Shown here: positions 8,073 to 16,703 of the stretch, piece by piece
Layout: each line of letters starts with the position of its first letter
Numbering within the stretch: the first letter of the stretch is position 1
From: JAEUPI01 sp044222685
GTDB lineage: Bacteria; Pseudomonadota; Gammaproteobacteria; Burkholderiales; Burkholderiaceae_C
DNA length: 64,000 nucleotides
Assembly (NCBI GenBank): GCA_044222685.1
Contig: JBGAMU010000019.1
Coordinates: 1-64,000, forward strand
Direction: 5' to 3'
The notes under the pieces: generated by a model
What the model saw: the letters and a program-made list of their open reading frames with translations, nothing else
What the model was told of the DNA's origin: nothing
The model's database searches: none
Made by a program: the position numbers and the translations under genes

Positions 8073-9026
8073 ATGAGCATCGCGGCGTACCTGCGTGAGA
8101 TCGGCCGCGGCCAACAGGGCTCGCGACCGCTATCGACCGAGCAGGCCCACGACTTGATGGGCCAGCTGCTCGACGGCGGACTGACCGACCTGGAGGTCGG
8201 TGCCTTCGCGATCGGCATGCGCATCAAGGGCGAGACGGTGGCCGAGCTGGTCGGCTTCCTCGACGCCCTGCACGAGCGCCTGATGCCGGTGGCCAGCGAC
8301 CGTCCGCTGGTCGTCATTGCGAGCTACAACGGCGCCCGCCGCCTGCCCAATCTGGTGCCGCTGCTGGCCTGCCTGCTCGCGCGGCGCGGTGTGCGGGTGC
8401 TCGTGCACGGCCCGATGCAGGACCCCGGCCGTGTGACCACGGCGGCCATCTTCGAGGCGATGAACCTGCCGCCGGCCACCGCGTTGTCGTCGATCGGCAA
8501 CACCTGCTCGGCCGGCCTCCCGGCATTCGTGCCCATCGAACTGCTCAGCCCCGCGCTGGCGCGGCTGCTGCAAGTGCGCCGCACGATCGGGCTGCGCAAC
8601 AGTGGCCACACCATGGCCAAGATGATGCTGCCGGTCAAGGGCGCCCCGGCCTTGCGGCTGATGAGCCACACGCACCCGGAGTTCGGGCAGTTGATGGCGT
8701 CCTACGCCGAACGCAGTGGTGCGCACATGATGCTGCTGCGAGGCACCGAAGGCGAGGCGGTGGCCGACGCGCGCCGCCAGCCGCGCCTGTCGACCTGGTT
8801 GCACGGCACCGCCCGGCCCGAGTTCGGCACCGTCGCCACCGAGGGCTCGCTGCCGTCGCTGCCGGACCTGCCGCACGACATCGGCGCTGCTTCGACCGCG
8901 GCCTACATCCAGCGGCTGCTGGACGACGAGACGGCGGTGCCGCCGGCCATTGCGCTGCAGGCACGCCTGCTGGGCGACGCCGTGGCCGAATTGGGTCGAT
9001 CGGCCGGCGGCACGGCGCCGACATGA
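8073..9026 (+). CDS. ybiB: YbiB-like nucleic-acid-binding protein (TrpD2)
   Basis: A 317-residue protein of the nucleoside phosphorylase/anthranilate phosphoribosyltransferase fold (N-terminal GQLLDGGLTDLEVGAFAIGMRIKGET). In YbiB/TrpD2 proteins this fold has lost the transferase active site and binds nucleic acids; the E. coli gene belongs to the SOS response. The glycine-rich PRPP loop of true TrpD enzymes is not evident (ASYNGARRLPNLVPLLA instead). The stop overlaps the ATG of the next flavoprotein gene. Confidence 0.85.
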   Translation: MSIAAYLREIGRGQQGSRPLSTEQAHDLMGQLLDGGLTDLEVGAFAIGMRIKGETVAELVGFLDALHERLMPVASDRPLVVIASYNGARRLPNLVPLLACLLARRGVRVLVHGPMQDPGRVTTAAIFEAMNLPPATALSSIGNTCSAGLPAFVPIELLSPALARLLQVRRTIGLRNSGHTMAKMMLPVKGAPALRLMSHTHPEFGQLMASYAERSGAHMMLLRGTEGEAVADARRQPRLSTWLHGTARPEFGTVATEGSLPSLPDLPHDIGAASTAAYIQRLLDDETAVPPAIALQARLLGDAVAELGRSAGGTAPT

Positions 9027-10273
9027 CGACGAAGGGCGCCGCAGTCGAGACCTTTGACGTCGTCGTCATCGGTGCGGGCGCAGCCGGCCTGCTGTGTGCC
9101 GCCCTCGCCGGGCAACGAGGCCTGCGGGTGCTGCTGATCGACCACGCCCCCAAGCTGGCGGAGAAGATCCGCATCTCCGGCGGCGGGCGCTGCAACTTCA
9201 CCAATCGCGCGGTGGGCGCGGAGAACTTCCTGTCCGAGAACCCGGACTTCTGCCGCTCCGCCCTGGCCCGCTACACGCCGAACGACTTCCTCGCGCTGCT
9301 GGCGCGCCATCGCATCGGCTGGCACGAGAAGCACAAGGGCCAGCTGTTCTGCGACGACGGCAGCGGCCGCATCATCGACATGCTGGTGGCTGAGTGCGCA
9401 GCCGGCAACGTCACGCGCTGGCAGCCCTGCCCGGTGGCGGGTGTGCGCCACGAGGGCGGCCGATACGTGCTGGCTACAGGTCAGGGCGCGGTGCAGGCGG
9501 ACGCCCTGGTCGTGGCCACCGGTGGCCTGTCGATTCCGGCCCTCGGCGCCACCGATTCCGGCTACCGGCTCGCCCGCCAGTTCGGTCATCGTGTGGTCGA
9601 CCCGCGTCCTGCCCTGGTGCCGCTGGTCTTCGACCCCGCCGGCTGGGGCGACCTGACCGCCCTGGCCGGCGTCGCGCTCGAGGTCGTCGTCGAGACCGGC
9701 TCGGGGCGGCGCCGCGCCCGCTTCCAGGAAGACCTGCTGTTCACCCATCGCGGCCTCAGCGGCCCGGCCGTGCTGCAGATCTCCAGCTACTGGCAGCCCG
9801 GTACCGAGATTCGGATCGATCTGACCGACGGGCACGATCTGGCCGCGGCGCTGCAGGTGGCGAAGCAGGCCGGCTCACGCCACCATCTGGTGACCGAACT
9901 GGCGACCCACCTGCCGCAGCGTCTGGCCGCGACCTGGCTGAAGAGCGGCGGTCCCGATGCCGGCCTGCCGCTGAACCAGTGCCGCGATCGAGACCTCCAG
10001 GCGCTGGCCCGACGCTTGCGGGATTGGGTCGTCACACCATCCGGCACCGAAGGCTGGCGCAAGGCCGAAGTCACCGCCGGGGGGGTCGATACGCGCGACC
10101 TGCACTCGCAGACATTGGAGAGCCGGCACAACCGGGGGCTGTACTTCATCGGCGAAGTGGTCGACGTGACCGGCTGGCTTGGCGGCTACAACTTCCAGTG
10201 GGCCTGGGCCAGCGCGGCGGCCTGCGCCACAGCGCTGGCAGCGGCGCATGGAAGTGCGGCCGATTCACGCTAG
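9023..10273 (+). CDS. BaiN/YhiN-family FAD-dependent oxidoreductase
   Basis: A 416-residue flavoprotein of the HI0933/YhiN/BaiN family. It has an N-terminal Rossmann FAD motif (VVVIGAGAAGLLCAALAG), the family signature KIRISGGGRCNFTNR near residue 51, a second nucleotide motif ADALVVATGGLSIPALGATDSGYRLA, and the C-terminal block GLYFIGEVVDVTGWLGGYNFQWAWASG-like. The physiological substrate of most members is unknown; one relative reduces bile acids. It overlaps ybiB by ATGA, suggesting co-translation. Confidence 0.9.
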   Translation: MTTKGAAVETFDVVVIGAGAAGLLCAALAGQRGLRVLLIDHAPKLAEKIRISGGGRCNFTNRAVGAENFLSENPDFCRSALARYTPNDFLALLARHRIGWHEKHKGQLFCDDGSGRIIDMLVAECAAGNVTRWQPCPVAGVRHEGGRYVLATGQGAVQADALVVATGGLSIPALGATDSGYRLARQFGHRVVDPRPALVPLVFDPAGWGDLTALAGVALEVVVETGSGRRRARFQEDLLFTHRGLSGPAVLQISSYWQPGTEIRIDLTDGHDLAAALQVAKQAGSRHHLVTELATHLPQRLAATWLKSGGPDAGLPLNQCRDRDLQALARRLRDWVVTPSGTEGWRKAEVTAGGVDTRDLHSQTLESRHNRGLYFIGEVVDVTGWLGGYNFQWAWASAAACATALAAAHGSAADSR

Positions 10274-10276
10274 AAT
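10271..10276 (+). promoter_or_regulatory. Candidate -10 box of rpsU
   Basis: TAGAAT in the context GCTAGAATGG lies 65 bp before the rpsU start, overlapping the end of the upstream flavoprotein gene. The -35 region is weak. Confidence 0.4.
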
Positions 10277-10341
10277 GGTGGTCTTTGTCCGCGCCCGGAC
10301 GCCCATTTCCAAGAGCCTCCCGCAGAGGATCCACGCCCTAC

Positions 10342-10554
10342 ATGACCACGATTCGCGTCAAGGAAAACGAACCGTTCGATGTCGCGCTGCGCCGCTTCAA
10401 GCGCACCATCGAGAAGCTCGGCCTGCTCACCGAACTGCGCGCCCGCGAGTTCTACGAGAAGCCCACGGCCGAGCGCAAGCGCAAGAAGGCCGCGGCGGTG
10501 AAGCGCCACTTCAAGCGCGTGCGCAGCATGCAGCTGCCCAAGAAACTGTTCTGA
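10342..10554 (+). CDS. rpsU: 30S ribosomal protein S21
   Basis: Small basic 70-residue ribosomal protein that helps initiate translation. The sequence MTTIRVKENEPFDVALRRFKR and the lysine/arginine-rich C-terminus (ERKRKKAAAVKRHFKRVRS) are diagnostic. It is followed by a strong intrinsic terminator at 10578-10608 and then by the GatB/YqeY gene, the usual rpsU neighbour. Confidence 0.97.
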   Translation: MTTIRVKENEPFDVALRRFKRTIEKLGLLTELRAREFYEKPTAERKRKKAAAVKRHFKRVRSMQLPKKLF

Positions 10555-10577
10555 CGCGCGGGCCTGCACTTCCCGCC

Positions 10578-10608
10578 AAGCCCGCACGGCCCGCCGCTGC
10601 GGGCTTTT
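10578..10608 (+). terminator. Intrinsic terminator after rpsU
   Basis: Nine-bp stem AAGCCCGCA / TGCGGGCTT with an 11-nt GC-rich loop, running into TTTT. It sits 24 bp after the rpsU stop. Confidence 0.8.
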
Positions 10609-10639
10609 GCATTCGCGGACGCCACCAGTGGAGTTGCCG

Positions 10640-11086
10640 ATGAGCCTGAAAGACCGGATCACCGAAGACATGAAGGACGCGATGCGCGCCAAGCAGGCCG
10701 ATCGCCTGTCCACCATCCGCATGCTGCTGGCCGCCTGCAAGCAGCGCGAGGTCGACGAGCGCATCGTGCTGGACGACGCCGCGGTCATCGGCATCGTCGA
10801 CAAGCTGATCAAGCAGCGCCGGGACTCGGTAACCGCGTTCGCGCAGGCCGGCCGCACCGACCTGGTCGACAAGGAGACCGCCGAGATCGCCGTGCTGCAG
10901 GGCTACCTGCCCCAGCGGCTCGATGCGGCGCAGATCGCCACCGAAGTCGCGCGCATCGTGGCCGAGACCGGTGCCAATGGCCCCGGCGACATGGGCAAGG
11001 TGATGGCCGCGGTGAAGGCCCAGCTGGCCGGCAAGGCCGACATGGGCCAGGTGTCGGCGGCTGTCAAGGCGGCGCTGGCTGGTTAA
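10640..11086 (+). CDS. GatB/YqeY domain protein
   Basis: A 148-residue YqeY-family protein resembling the C-terminal tail domain of the amidotransferase subunit GatB. It begins MSLKDRITEDMKDAMRAKQADRLSTIRMLLA and carries the family block ETAEIAVLQGYLPQRLD. It is usually encoded next to rpsU and dnaG in proteobacteria; dnaG is not adjacent here. Function is uncertain; it may interact with tRNA. Confidence 0.9.
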   Translation: MSLKDRITEDMKDAMRAKQADRLSTIRMLLAACKQREVDERIVLDDAAVIGIVDKLIKQRRDSVTAFAQAGRTDLVDKETAEIAVLQGYLPQRLDAAQIATEVARIVAETGANGPGDMGKVMAAVKAQLAGKADMGQVSAAVKAALAG

Positions 11087-11097
11087 GCTGTCGACCC

Positions 11098-11445
11098 ATG
11101 AGCGATCTGCTGCCGTTTCGCCCCGTCGCACCGGATGTGTGCGTGGCACCGCAACTGCAACCCGAGGCGATGGCCGAAGCGGCACGCGTAGGGTTTCGCA
11201 GCGTCATCAACAACCGGCCCGACTACGAGGAAGGGCCGCAACAGCCCACCAACGCCAGCATCGAGGCCGCTGCGCGAGCAGCCGGGCTCGAGTACCGCTT
11301 CCTGCCGGTGCAAGGTGGCTATCAGACGCCTGAAGAGATCGCCCAGTTCGCGCGTCTGATGGCCGAGCTGCCGAGGCCGATACTCGCATTCTGCCGCTCA
11401 GGCGCTCGCTCGACGCGCCTGATCGTCGCCGCCGCATCGGCCTGA
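11098..11445 (+). CDS. Blh/TIGR01244-family Cys phosphatase-like protein
   Basis: A 115-residue single-domain protein of the beta-lactamase-hydrolase-like (DUF442) family, with a protein-tyrosine-phosphatase fold. The catalytic loop is Cys-x5-Arg in FCRSGARSTRL near the C-terminus. The N-terminal block GFRSVINNRPDYE is conserved in Blh proteins, which are linked to sulfide detoxification and biofilm control in related bacteria. No partner dioxygenase or membrane domain is fused or adjacent, so its role here is open. Confidence 0.85.
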   Translation: MSDLLPFRPVAPDVCVAPQLQPEAMAEAARVGFRSVINNRPDYEEGPQQPTNASIEAAARAAGLEYRFLPVQGGYQTPEEIAQFARLMAELPRPILAFCRSGARSTRLIVAAASA

Positions 11446-11502
11446 CGCGCGACCCCAGGGTCCTGCGCGTTATCACGGGCCTGCGGCCGCAGACGTTCTC
11501 CC

Positions 11503-11508
11503 TAGAAT
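11503..11508 (+). promoter_or_regulatory. Candidate -10 box of the dctQM operon
   Basis: TAGAAT lies 68 bp before the GTG start of dctQ in the 130-bp intergenic gap. No clear -35 is seen. Confidence 0.3.
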
Positions 11509-11575
11509 CCCGCAGCCGCGCCCGCTACAGGCTGGCGCGAAGCCTGAGACCGCAATCGTTGAGGGGGCGCCGAAC

Positions 11576-12193
11576 GTGTCCGCACTGCTTTCAATTTCGC
11601 GCTGGATCGATCGATTCAGCGAGTTCATCGGCCGCTGGGTGGCCTGGCTGGTGCTGGCCGCCGCGCTGGTCAGTGCACTCAACGCCTCGGTGCGCAAGGC
11701 CTTCAACTTCAGCTCGAACGCGTTCCTGGAGATCCAGTGGTACCTGTTCGCCGCCGTCTTCCTGCTTGCCGCCGGCTACACCCTGATGCGGCAGGAGCAC
11801 GTGAAGATCGATGTCGTGTCCGGACGCTTCTCCAAGCGCACGCAGATCTGGATCGACATCATCGGCCTGAGCTGCTTCCTGTTCCCCTTCGTCATCATGA
11901 TCATCATGCTGGCGATGCCGCTGGTGATCAACGCGTACGTGACCGGCGAGGTGTCGTCCAACGCCGGCGGCCTGATCCGCTGGCCGGTGTTTGCGCTGCT
12001 GCCGCTCGGGCTGGCGCTGCTGGGCATGCAGGGCGTTTCGGAGCTGATCAAGCGCATCGCGTTCCTGAAGGGGCTGGTGCCCGACCCGACGAAGAAGCAA
12101 CAAGCCAAGACACCCGAGGAAGAGCTGGCCGAGGCCTTGCAGAAGGAAGTCGAGGCGCGTGAAGCAGCCGCCGCAGCGGGAGCGCGCAAATGA
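11576..12193 (+). CDS. dctQ: TRAP transporter small permease subunit DctQ
   Basis: Small membrane subunit of a tripartite ATP-independent periplasmic transporter, 205 residues with four hydrophobic helices (about residues 20-40, 55-75, 97-122 and 135-157). The EIQWYLFAAVFLLAAGYTLMRQEHVKIDV segment is the DctQ hallmark. The start is a GTG at 11576. An unusual charged tail of about 35 residues (KKQQAKTPEEELAEALQKEV) follows the last helix. The stop overlaps the dctM ATG. Confidence 0.92.
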   Translation: MSALLSISRWIDRFSEFIGRWVAWLVLAAALVSALNASVRKAFNFSSNAFLEIQWYLFAAVFLLAAGYTLMRQEHVKIDVVSGRFSKRTQIWIDIIGLSCFLFPFVIMIIMLAMPLVINAYVTGEVSSNAGGLIRWPVFALLPLGLALLGMQGVSELIKRIAFLKGLVPDPTKKQQAKTPEEELAEALQKEVEAREAAAAAGARK

Positions 12194-13956
12194 CCGCCTT
12201 CCTGATCGAGAACATGGCGCCGATCATGTTCGCGTCGCTGATCGTCTTCCTGATGTTCGGCTACTCGGTGGCTTTTTCTCTTGCGGCGTGTGGCCTCTTC
12301 TTCGGCTTCGTGGGGGTCGAGCTGGGTGTCATCCAGCCGGCGTTCCTGCAGAGCCTGCCGCTGCGCATGTTCGGCATCATGCAGAACGACACGCTGCTGG
12401 CGATTCCGTTCTTCACCTTCATGGGACTGATCCTCGAGCGATCCGGCATGGCCGAGGATCTGCTCGACACCATCGGGCAGCTGTTCGGTCCGATCCGCGG
12501 CGGGCTGGCCTACGCGGTGATCCTGGTCGGCGCCATGCTCGCCGCCACGACCGGCGTGGTGGCCGCCTCGGTCATCTCGATGGGCCTGATCTCGCTGCCG
12601 ATCATGCTGCGCTACGGCTACGACCGGCGTCTGGCCACCGGCGTGATCGCAGCCTCGGGCACGCTGGCGCAGATCATTCCGCCATCGCTGGTGCTCATCG
12701 TGCTGGCCGACCAGCTGGGCAAGAGCGTCGGTGATCTCTACAAGGGCGCGTTCATCCCCGGCTTCGTGCTGACAGCGCTGTACGTCGGCTATGTCCTGCT
12801 GGTCACCTTCTGGCGGCCCCAGGCCGCGCCCGCACTGCCCGCCGAGGCCCGCACGATTCGTGAACCCGACGGCACGCCGGGCTTGCGCTCGCTGGGCGTG
12901 CTGGTGGTGATTTCGGTGGCCGCAGCCATTGCTTTCGCGAAGACCCGGCCGGCCAGCACGCCGACCGACGAGATGATCGTCGTCTCGATGTGCGTCGGCG
13001 TCGGGCTGGCCTTTGTGCTGGCGGTGATCAACAAGGTGACCAAGCTCGGCCTGCTGTCGCAGATGGCCGAACGCGTCACCTTCGTGCTGATCCCGCCGCT
13101 GGGGCTGATCTTCCTGGTGCTGGGCACCATCTTCCTGGGCATCGCCACGCCGACCGAAGGCGGCGCAATGGGTTCGGTGGGCGCTCTGGCGATGGCGATT
13201 GCCCGACGGCGCCTCGACCTGCGGCTGTTGCGCCAGGCGATGGATTCGACGATGAAGCTGTCGTCCTTCGTGCTGTTCATCCTGATCGGCGCCACGGTAT
13301 TCAGCCTCGCCTTCCAGGGTGTCGACGGTCCGAAGTGGGTCGAGCACCTGCTCACCGGCCTGCCCGGCGGTCAGCTCGGCTTCCTGATCGTCGTCAACAT
13401 CCTGATCTTCGTGCTCGCGTTCTTCCTGGACTTTTTCGAGCTCGCGTTCATCATCATTCCACTGGTCGGTCCTGTGGCGGACAAGCTGGGCATCGATCTG
13501 GTGTGGTTCGGCGTGCTGCTGGCGGTGAACATGCAGACCTCGTTCATGCACCCGCCGTTCGGTTTCGCGCTGTTCTACCTGCGCAGTGTGGCCGCACACG
13601 ACGACTACACCGACAAGGTCACCGGAAAACGGGTGGCCAAGGTCACCATCGAGCAGATCTACTGGGGCGCGGTGCCTTTCGTGATCATCCAGGTGATCAT
13701 GGTGGGTCTGATCATCGCCTTCCCGGGCCTTGTGTCGAGCGGGCTGGGCAAGGAAGAGAAGATCGATGCCGACAAGGTGTTCCAGCAGATGCAGATGGAC
13801 TCACGCAGCAGCACGCGAGACGCGGCCTCGCAACCCGGAGCCGACGCCTCCGCACCCGAGGGCGGCAAGGAGGCCAAGGAGGATCCGATGAAGGGGCTGA
13901 TGGAATCGCTCAAGGAGGATCAGGCGAGGGAGAAGGAGAAGGACAAGAAGCCCTGA
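12190..13956 (+). CDS. dctM: TRAP transporter large permease subunit DctM
   Basis: Sodium-coupled transport subunit of the TRAP system: 588 residues, longer than the roughly 430 of classical DctM. It contains the DctM motifs IPFFTFMGLILERSGMAEDLL, ATTGVVAASVISMGLISLPIMLRYGYD, SGTLAQIIPPSL and ATPTEGGAMGSVGALAMA. Extra length comes from an added hydrophobic insertion around residues 230-290 and a very hydrophilic C-terminal tail of about 70 residues rich in Lys, Glu and Asp. The large subfamily matches transporters annotated for mannitol or chloroaromatic compounds. An intrinsic terminator follows. Confidence 0.93.
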   Translation: MTAFLIENMAPIMFASLIVFLMFGYSVAFSLAACGLFFGFVGVELGVIQPAFLQSLPLRMFGIMQNDTLLAIPFFTFMGLILERSGMAEDLLDTIGQLFGPIRGGLAYAVILVGAMLAATTGVVAASVISMGLISLPIMLRYGYDRRLATGVIAASGTLAQIIPPSLVLIVLADQLGKSVGDLYKGAFIPGFVLTALYVGYVLLVTFWRPQAAPALPAEARTIREPDGTPGLRSLGVLVVISVAAAIAFAKTRPASTPTDEMIVVSMCVGVGLAFVLAVINKVTKLGLLSQMAERVTFVLIPPLGLIFLVLGTIFLGIATPTEGGAMGSVGALAMAIARRRLDLRLLRQAMDSTMKLSSFVLFILIGATVFSLAFQGVDGPKWVEHLLTGLPGGQLGFLIVVNILIFVLAFFLDFFELAFIIIPLVGPVADKLGIDLVWFGVLLAVNMQTSFMHPPFGFALFYLRSVAAHDDYTDKVTGKRVAKVTIEQIYWGAVPFVIIQVIMVGLIIAFPGLVSSGLGKEEKIDADKVFQQMQMDSRSSTRDAASQPGADASAPEGGKEAKEDPMKGLMESLKEDQAREKEKDKKP

Positions 13957-14001
13957 CGCCCGGCCCGAGCGGACTCATCCGCTATGGCACGCACGCAAGA
14001 A

Positions 14002-14025
14002 AAAACCCCGCCGCGGCGGGGTTTT
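14002..14025. terminator. Bidirectional terminator between dctM and dctP
   Basis: Perfect inverted repeat AAAACCCCGCCG / CGGCGGGGTTTT with A-tract and T-tract flanks, located between two convergent genes, so it can stop transcription from either side. Confidence 0.9.
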
Positions 14026-14060
14026 GCGTTCCGAATGCCGGTTCGAGCCGGGCAGGCCCC

Positions 14061-15143
14061 TCAGAGCTTCTGGGCCTGCATGAAGTCGTCGAAAGCCGCC
14101 TCGGAGAAGCGGAACCACAGGTTCGCATCGCGGCGATAGGTCGAGTAGTCGTCGTAGATCTTCTTCCACGCCGGGTTGCTGGCGCTCAGCTCGGCATAGA
14201 CCTCCATGGCCGACTTGAACGAGGCGTCCATCACGTCCTTCGGGAAGCGATGCAGCTTGACGCCGGCACTGACCAGCGACTTCAACGCAGACGCATTGCG
14301 GTAGTCGTATTTGCCGACCATGTCCATGTGCCCGAACGCAGCCGCCGATTCGATGATCGCCTTGTACTCGCTCGACAGGCCCTCGTAGGCCTTCTGGTTG
14401 ACGTACAGCGACAACTGCGGACCGCCCTCCCACCAGCCGGGGTAGTAGTAGTTCGGCGCCACCTTGTGCAGACCCAGCTTGAAGTCGTCGTACGGACCGA
14501 CCCACTCGGCTGCGTCGATCGTGCCCTTCTCCAGTGCCTGGTAGATCTCGCCTCCGGGGATGTTCTGCGGCACCACGCCGATACGCTCGGCCACCTTGCC
14601 ACCGAACCCGCCGACGCGGAACTTCAGGCCCTTCAGGTCGGCCACCGACTTGATCTCCTTGCGGTAGAAGCCGCCCATCTGGGCGCCGGTGTTGCCCATC
14701 GGGAAGTTGACGATGCCGACCTTGGCGTAGAACTCGCGCGTCAGCTTCAAGCCGTTGCCTTCATACATCCAGGCGGCCATCTGGCGCGCGTTGAGCCCGA
14801 AGGGGATCGCGCAGTCGAGCGCGTAGGTCGGATCCTTGCCGAAGAAGTAATACGGCGCCGTGTTGGCCATCTCGACGGTCGCGTTGGACACCGCGTCCAG
14901 CACACCGAACGCCGGCACCAGTTCGCCCGCGGCGTGGGTGGTGATCTGGAACTTGCCGCCCGACATGTCGCTGACCTTCTTGGCGAACACGTCGCACACG
15001 CCGAACAGCGTATCGAGCGACTTCGGGAAACTCGACGCGATACGCCAGCGGATGTTGGCCTGGGCATGCACGATCGCCGGCGCCGCACCGGCAGCCAGCA
15101 CACCGGCCAAGCCGGCACCGCGAACAAATGAACGACGTTCCAT
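14061..15143 (-). CDS. dctP: TRAP transporter substrate-binding protein DctP
   Basis: Periplasmic solute receptor, 360 residues. The N-terminus MERRSFVRGAGLAGVLAAG carries a twin-arginine motif and a cleavage site after VHAQ, suggesting Tat export of a folded protein. The mature part has TRAP receptor landmarks: GKDPTYALDCAIPFGLNARQMAAW, GLKFRVGGFGGKVAERIGV and AAEWVGPYDDFKLGLHKVA. These point to the FcbT/TakP-like branch, whose known ligands include chlorobenzoates and 2-oxoacids; the ligand is not deducible here. It faces dctQM across the shared terminator and so has its own promoter. Confidence 0.92.
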   Translation of the reverse strand: MERRSFVRGAGLAGVLAAGAAPAIVHAQANIRWRIASSFPKSLDTLFGVCDVFAKKVSDMSGGKFQITTHAAGELVPAFGVLDAVSNATVEMANTAPYYFFGKDPTYALDCAIPFGLNARQMAAWMYEGNGLKLTREFYAKVGIVNFPMGNTGAQMGGFYRKEIKSVADLKGLKFRVGGFGGKVAERIGVVPQNIPGGEIYQALEKGTIDAAEWVGPYDDFKLGLHKVAPNYYYPGWWEGGPQLSLYVNQKAYEGLSSEYKAIIESAAAFGHMDMVGKYDYRNASALKSLVSAGVKLHRFPKDVMDASFKSAMEVYAELSASNPAWKKIYDDYSTYRRDANLWFRFSEAAFDDFMQAQKL

Positions 15144-15190
15144 AGAGGAGGCTCCTGATCGGAAGGAAAACCGCAAACGCGGACGCGCGA

Positions 15191-15196
15191 ATTCTA
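15191..15196 (-). promoter_or_regulatory. Candidate -10 box of dctP
   Basis: On the minus strand TAGAAT lies 47 bp upstream of the dctP start. The -35 is weak. Confidence 0.35.
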
Positions 15197-15265
15197 GAAG
15201 TGGGCACCATGGGCCCGACCGGGGTTTTCCCCCGACAACGCGAAGCCCGAACGACCGCGGCAGCG

Positions 15266-16639
15266 TCAGCTGCCGGCCAGCGTCATGCGCCCGATCAAGA
15301 CCGAACCCACCGTCTTGCCGCCCCAGGTGTAGGCATCGCTTCCGACCGCCTGGATGTCGCGCAGCATCTGCGCCAGGTTGCCGGCGATCGTCACCTCCTG
15401 CACCGGATGCACCATGCGCCCCCCCTCCACCCAGAAGCCCGCCGCGCCGCGCGAGTAGTCGCCGGTCACATAGTTGACGCCCTGCCCCATCAGCTCGGTG
15501 ACGAAGAGGCCGCGATGCAGCTTGCGCAGCATCTGCTCGAGGTCGTCGCCCGGCTGCGTGAGCCGGCTCGTCAGCCGCAGGTTCTGCGCACCGCCGGCGT
15601 GGCCGGTCGTGCGCATGCCGAGCTTGCGCGCCGAATAACTCGACAGGAAGTAGCCCTGCACCACGCCGGCGTCGACCACCCGCCGTTCGCGCGTGCGCAC
15701 GCCCTCGTCGTCGAACGGCGCGCTGGCCTTGCCCTTGCGCTCGTGCGGTGTCTCGTCGAGGTCCAGATGCGCGGCCAGCGCCGACTTGCCGAGGCTGTCG
15801 AGCAGGAAGCTGGCCTTCCTGTACAGCGCGCCACCGCTGGTGGCCTGCACGTAGCTGCTGATCAAGCCGGAGGCCAGCGTCGATTCGAACAGCACCGGCA
15901 CCTCGCAGGTGTCGACCTTGCGCGAGTGCAGCCGCGACAGCGCGCGTTCGGCCGCGTAGCGGCCCACCGCCTCGGGCGAGGCCAGCTCGCTGGCGTCGCG
16001 CATCGAGCTGTACCAGGCGTCGCGCTGCATGCCGGCACCGCGCCCGGCGATCGGCGCCACCGAGATCGAGTGGCGCGAGCTCGCGTAGCCGCCGCGAAAG
16101 CCCCGCGAGTTGCCGGCGTAGAAATGCGACTGCTGCGCCGACACGCCGGCGCCTTCGGAATTGGTGATGTGCTTGTCGGTGGCGAACGCCGCTGATTCGC
16201 AGCGCATGGCCAGTTCGGCGGCCGTGTCCGCGTCGACCGCCCAGGGATGGAACAGATCGAGATCGAGCGACGCCTCGGCGGCGGTGGCCAGGTCGTCCGC
16301 CTCGGGCAGGCCGGCGGCCGGGTCGTCGGCGGTGAAGCGCGCGATGTCGTAGGCGGCCTTGACCGTCTGCTCGATCGCGGTGCGCGAGAAATCCGAGCTG
16401 CTCGCGTTGCCGCGGCGCTGGCCGATGAATACGGTGACGCCCACCGACTTGTCGCGGTTGCGCTCGACGTTCTCGAGCTCGCCCTTGCGGATCGACACCG
16501 ACAGCCCCGAGCCCTCGGACACCTCGGTGGCCGCGTCGCTGGCGCCCATGGCCCTGGCGATGCCGAGCACGTCCTCCACCAGCGACTGGAACTGCTCGCG
16601 CGAGTAGGCAAAGCCTTGCGCGGTGGTGGGTGCGGACAT
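15266..16639 (-). CDS. pmbA: Metalloprotease PmbA/TldE
   Basis: The 457-residue TldE half of the TldD/TldE peptidase, which matures peptide antibiotics and degrades CcdA-like antitoxins in other bacteria. Family features are GSGLSVSIRKGELENVERNRDKSVGVTVFIGQRRGNASSSD near residue 43 and the C-terminal VTGDYSRGAAGFWVEGGRMVHPVQEVTIAGNL. The metal ligand motif HExxxH belongs to TldD, not TldE, so its absence is expected; tldD is not in the window. It is divergent from darP, an arrangement conserved across proteobacteria. Confidence 0.95.
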   Translation of the reverse strand: MSAPTTAQGFAYSREQFQSLVEDVLGIARAMGASDAATEVSEGSGLSVSIRKGELENVERNRDKSVGVTVFIGQRRGNASSSDFSRTAIEQTVKAAYDIARFTADDPAAGLPEADDLATAAEASLDLDLFHPWAVDADTAAELAMRCESAAFATDKHITNSEGAGVSAQQSHFYAGNSRGFRGGYASSRHSISVAPIAGRGAGMQRDAWYSSMRDASELASPEAVGRYAAERALSRLHSRKVDTCEVPVLFESTLASGLISSYVQATSGGALYRKASFLLDSLGKSALAAHLDLDETPHERKGKASAPFDDEGVRTRERRVVDAGVVQGYFLSSYSARKLGMRTTGHAGGAQNLRLTSRLTQPGDDLEQMLRKLHRGLFVTELMGQGVNYVTGDYSRGAAGFWVEGGRMVHPVQEVTIAGNLAQMLRDIQAVGSDAYTWGGKTVGSVLIGRMTLAGS

Positions 16640-16703
16640 GAAGGCGGCGTCGAGGTGATGGGGGCGCGACTATCATAACGACCGTCACTCCAAACACATT
16701 GCC

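Noticed and set aside
13974..14505. Minus-strand frames overlapping dctP
   Set aside because: They are alternate-frame shadows of dctP with no start signal or family motif.
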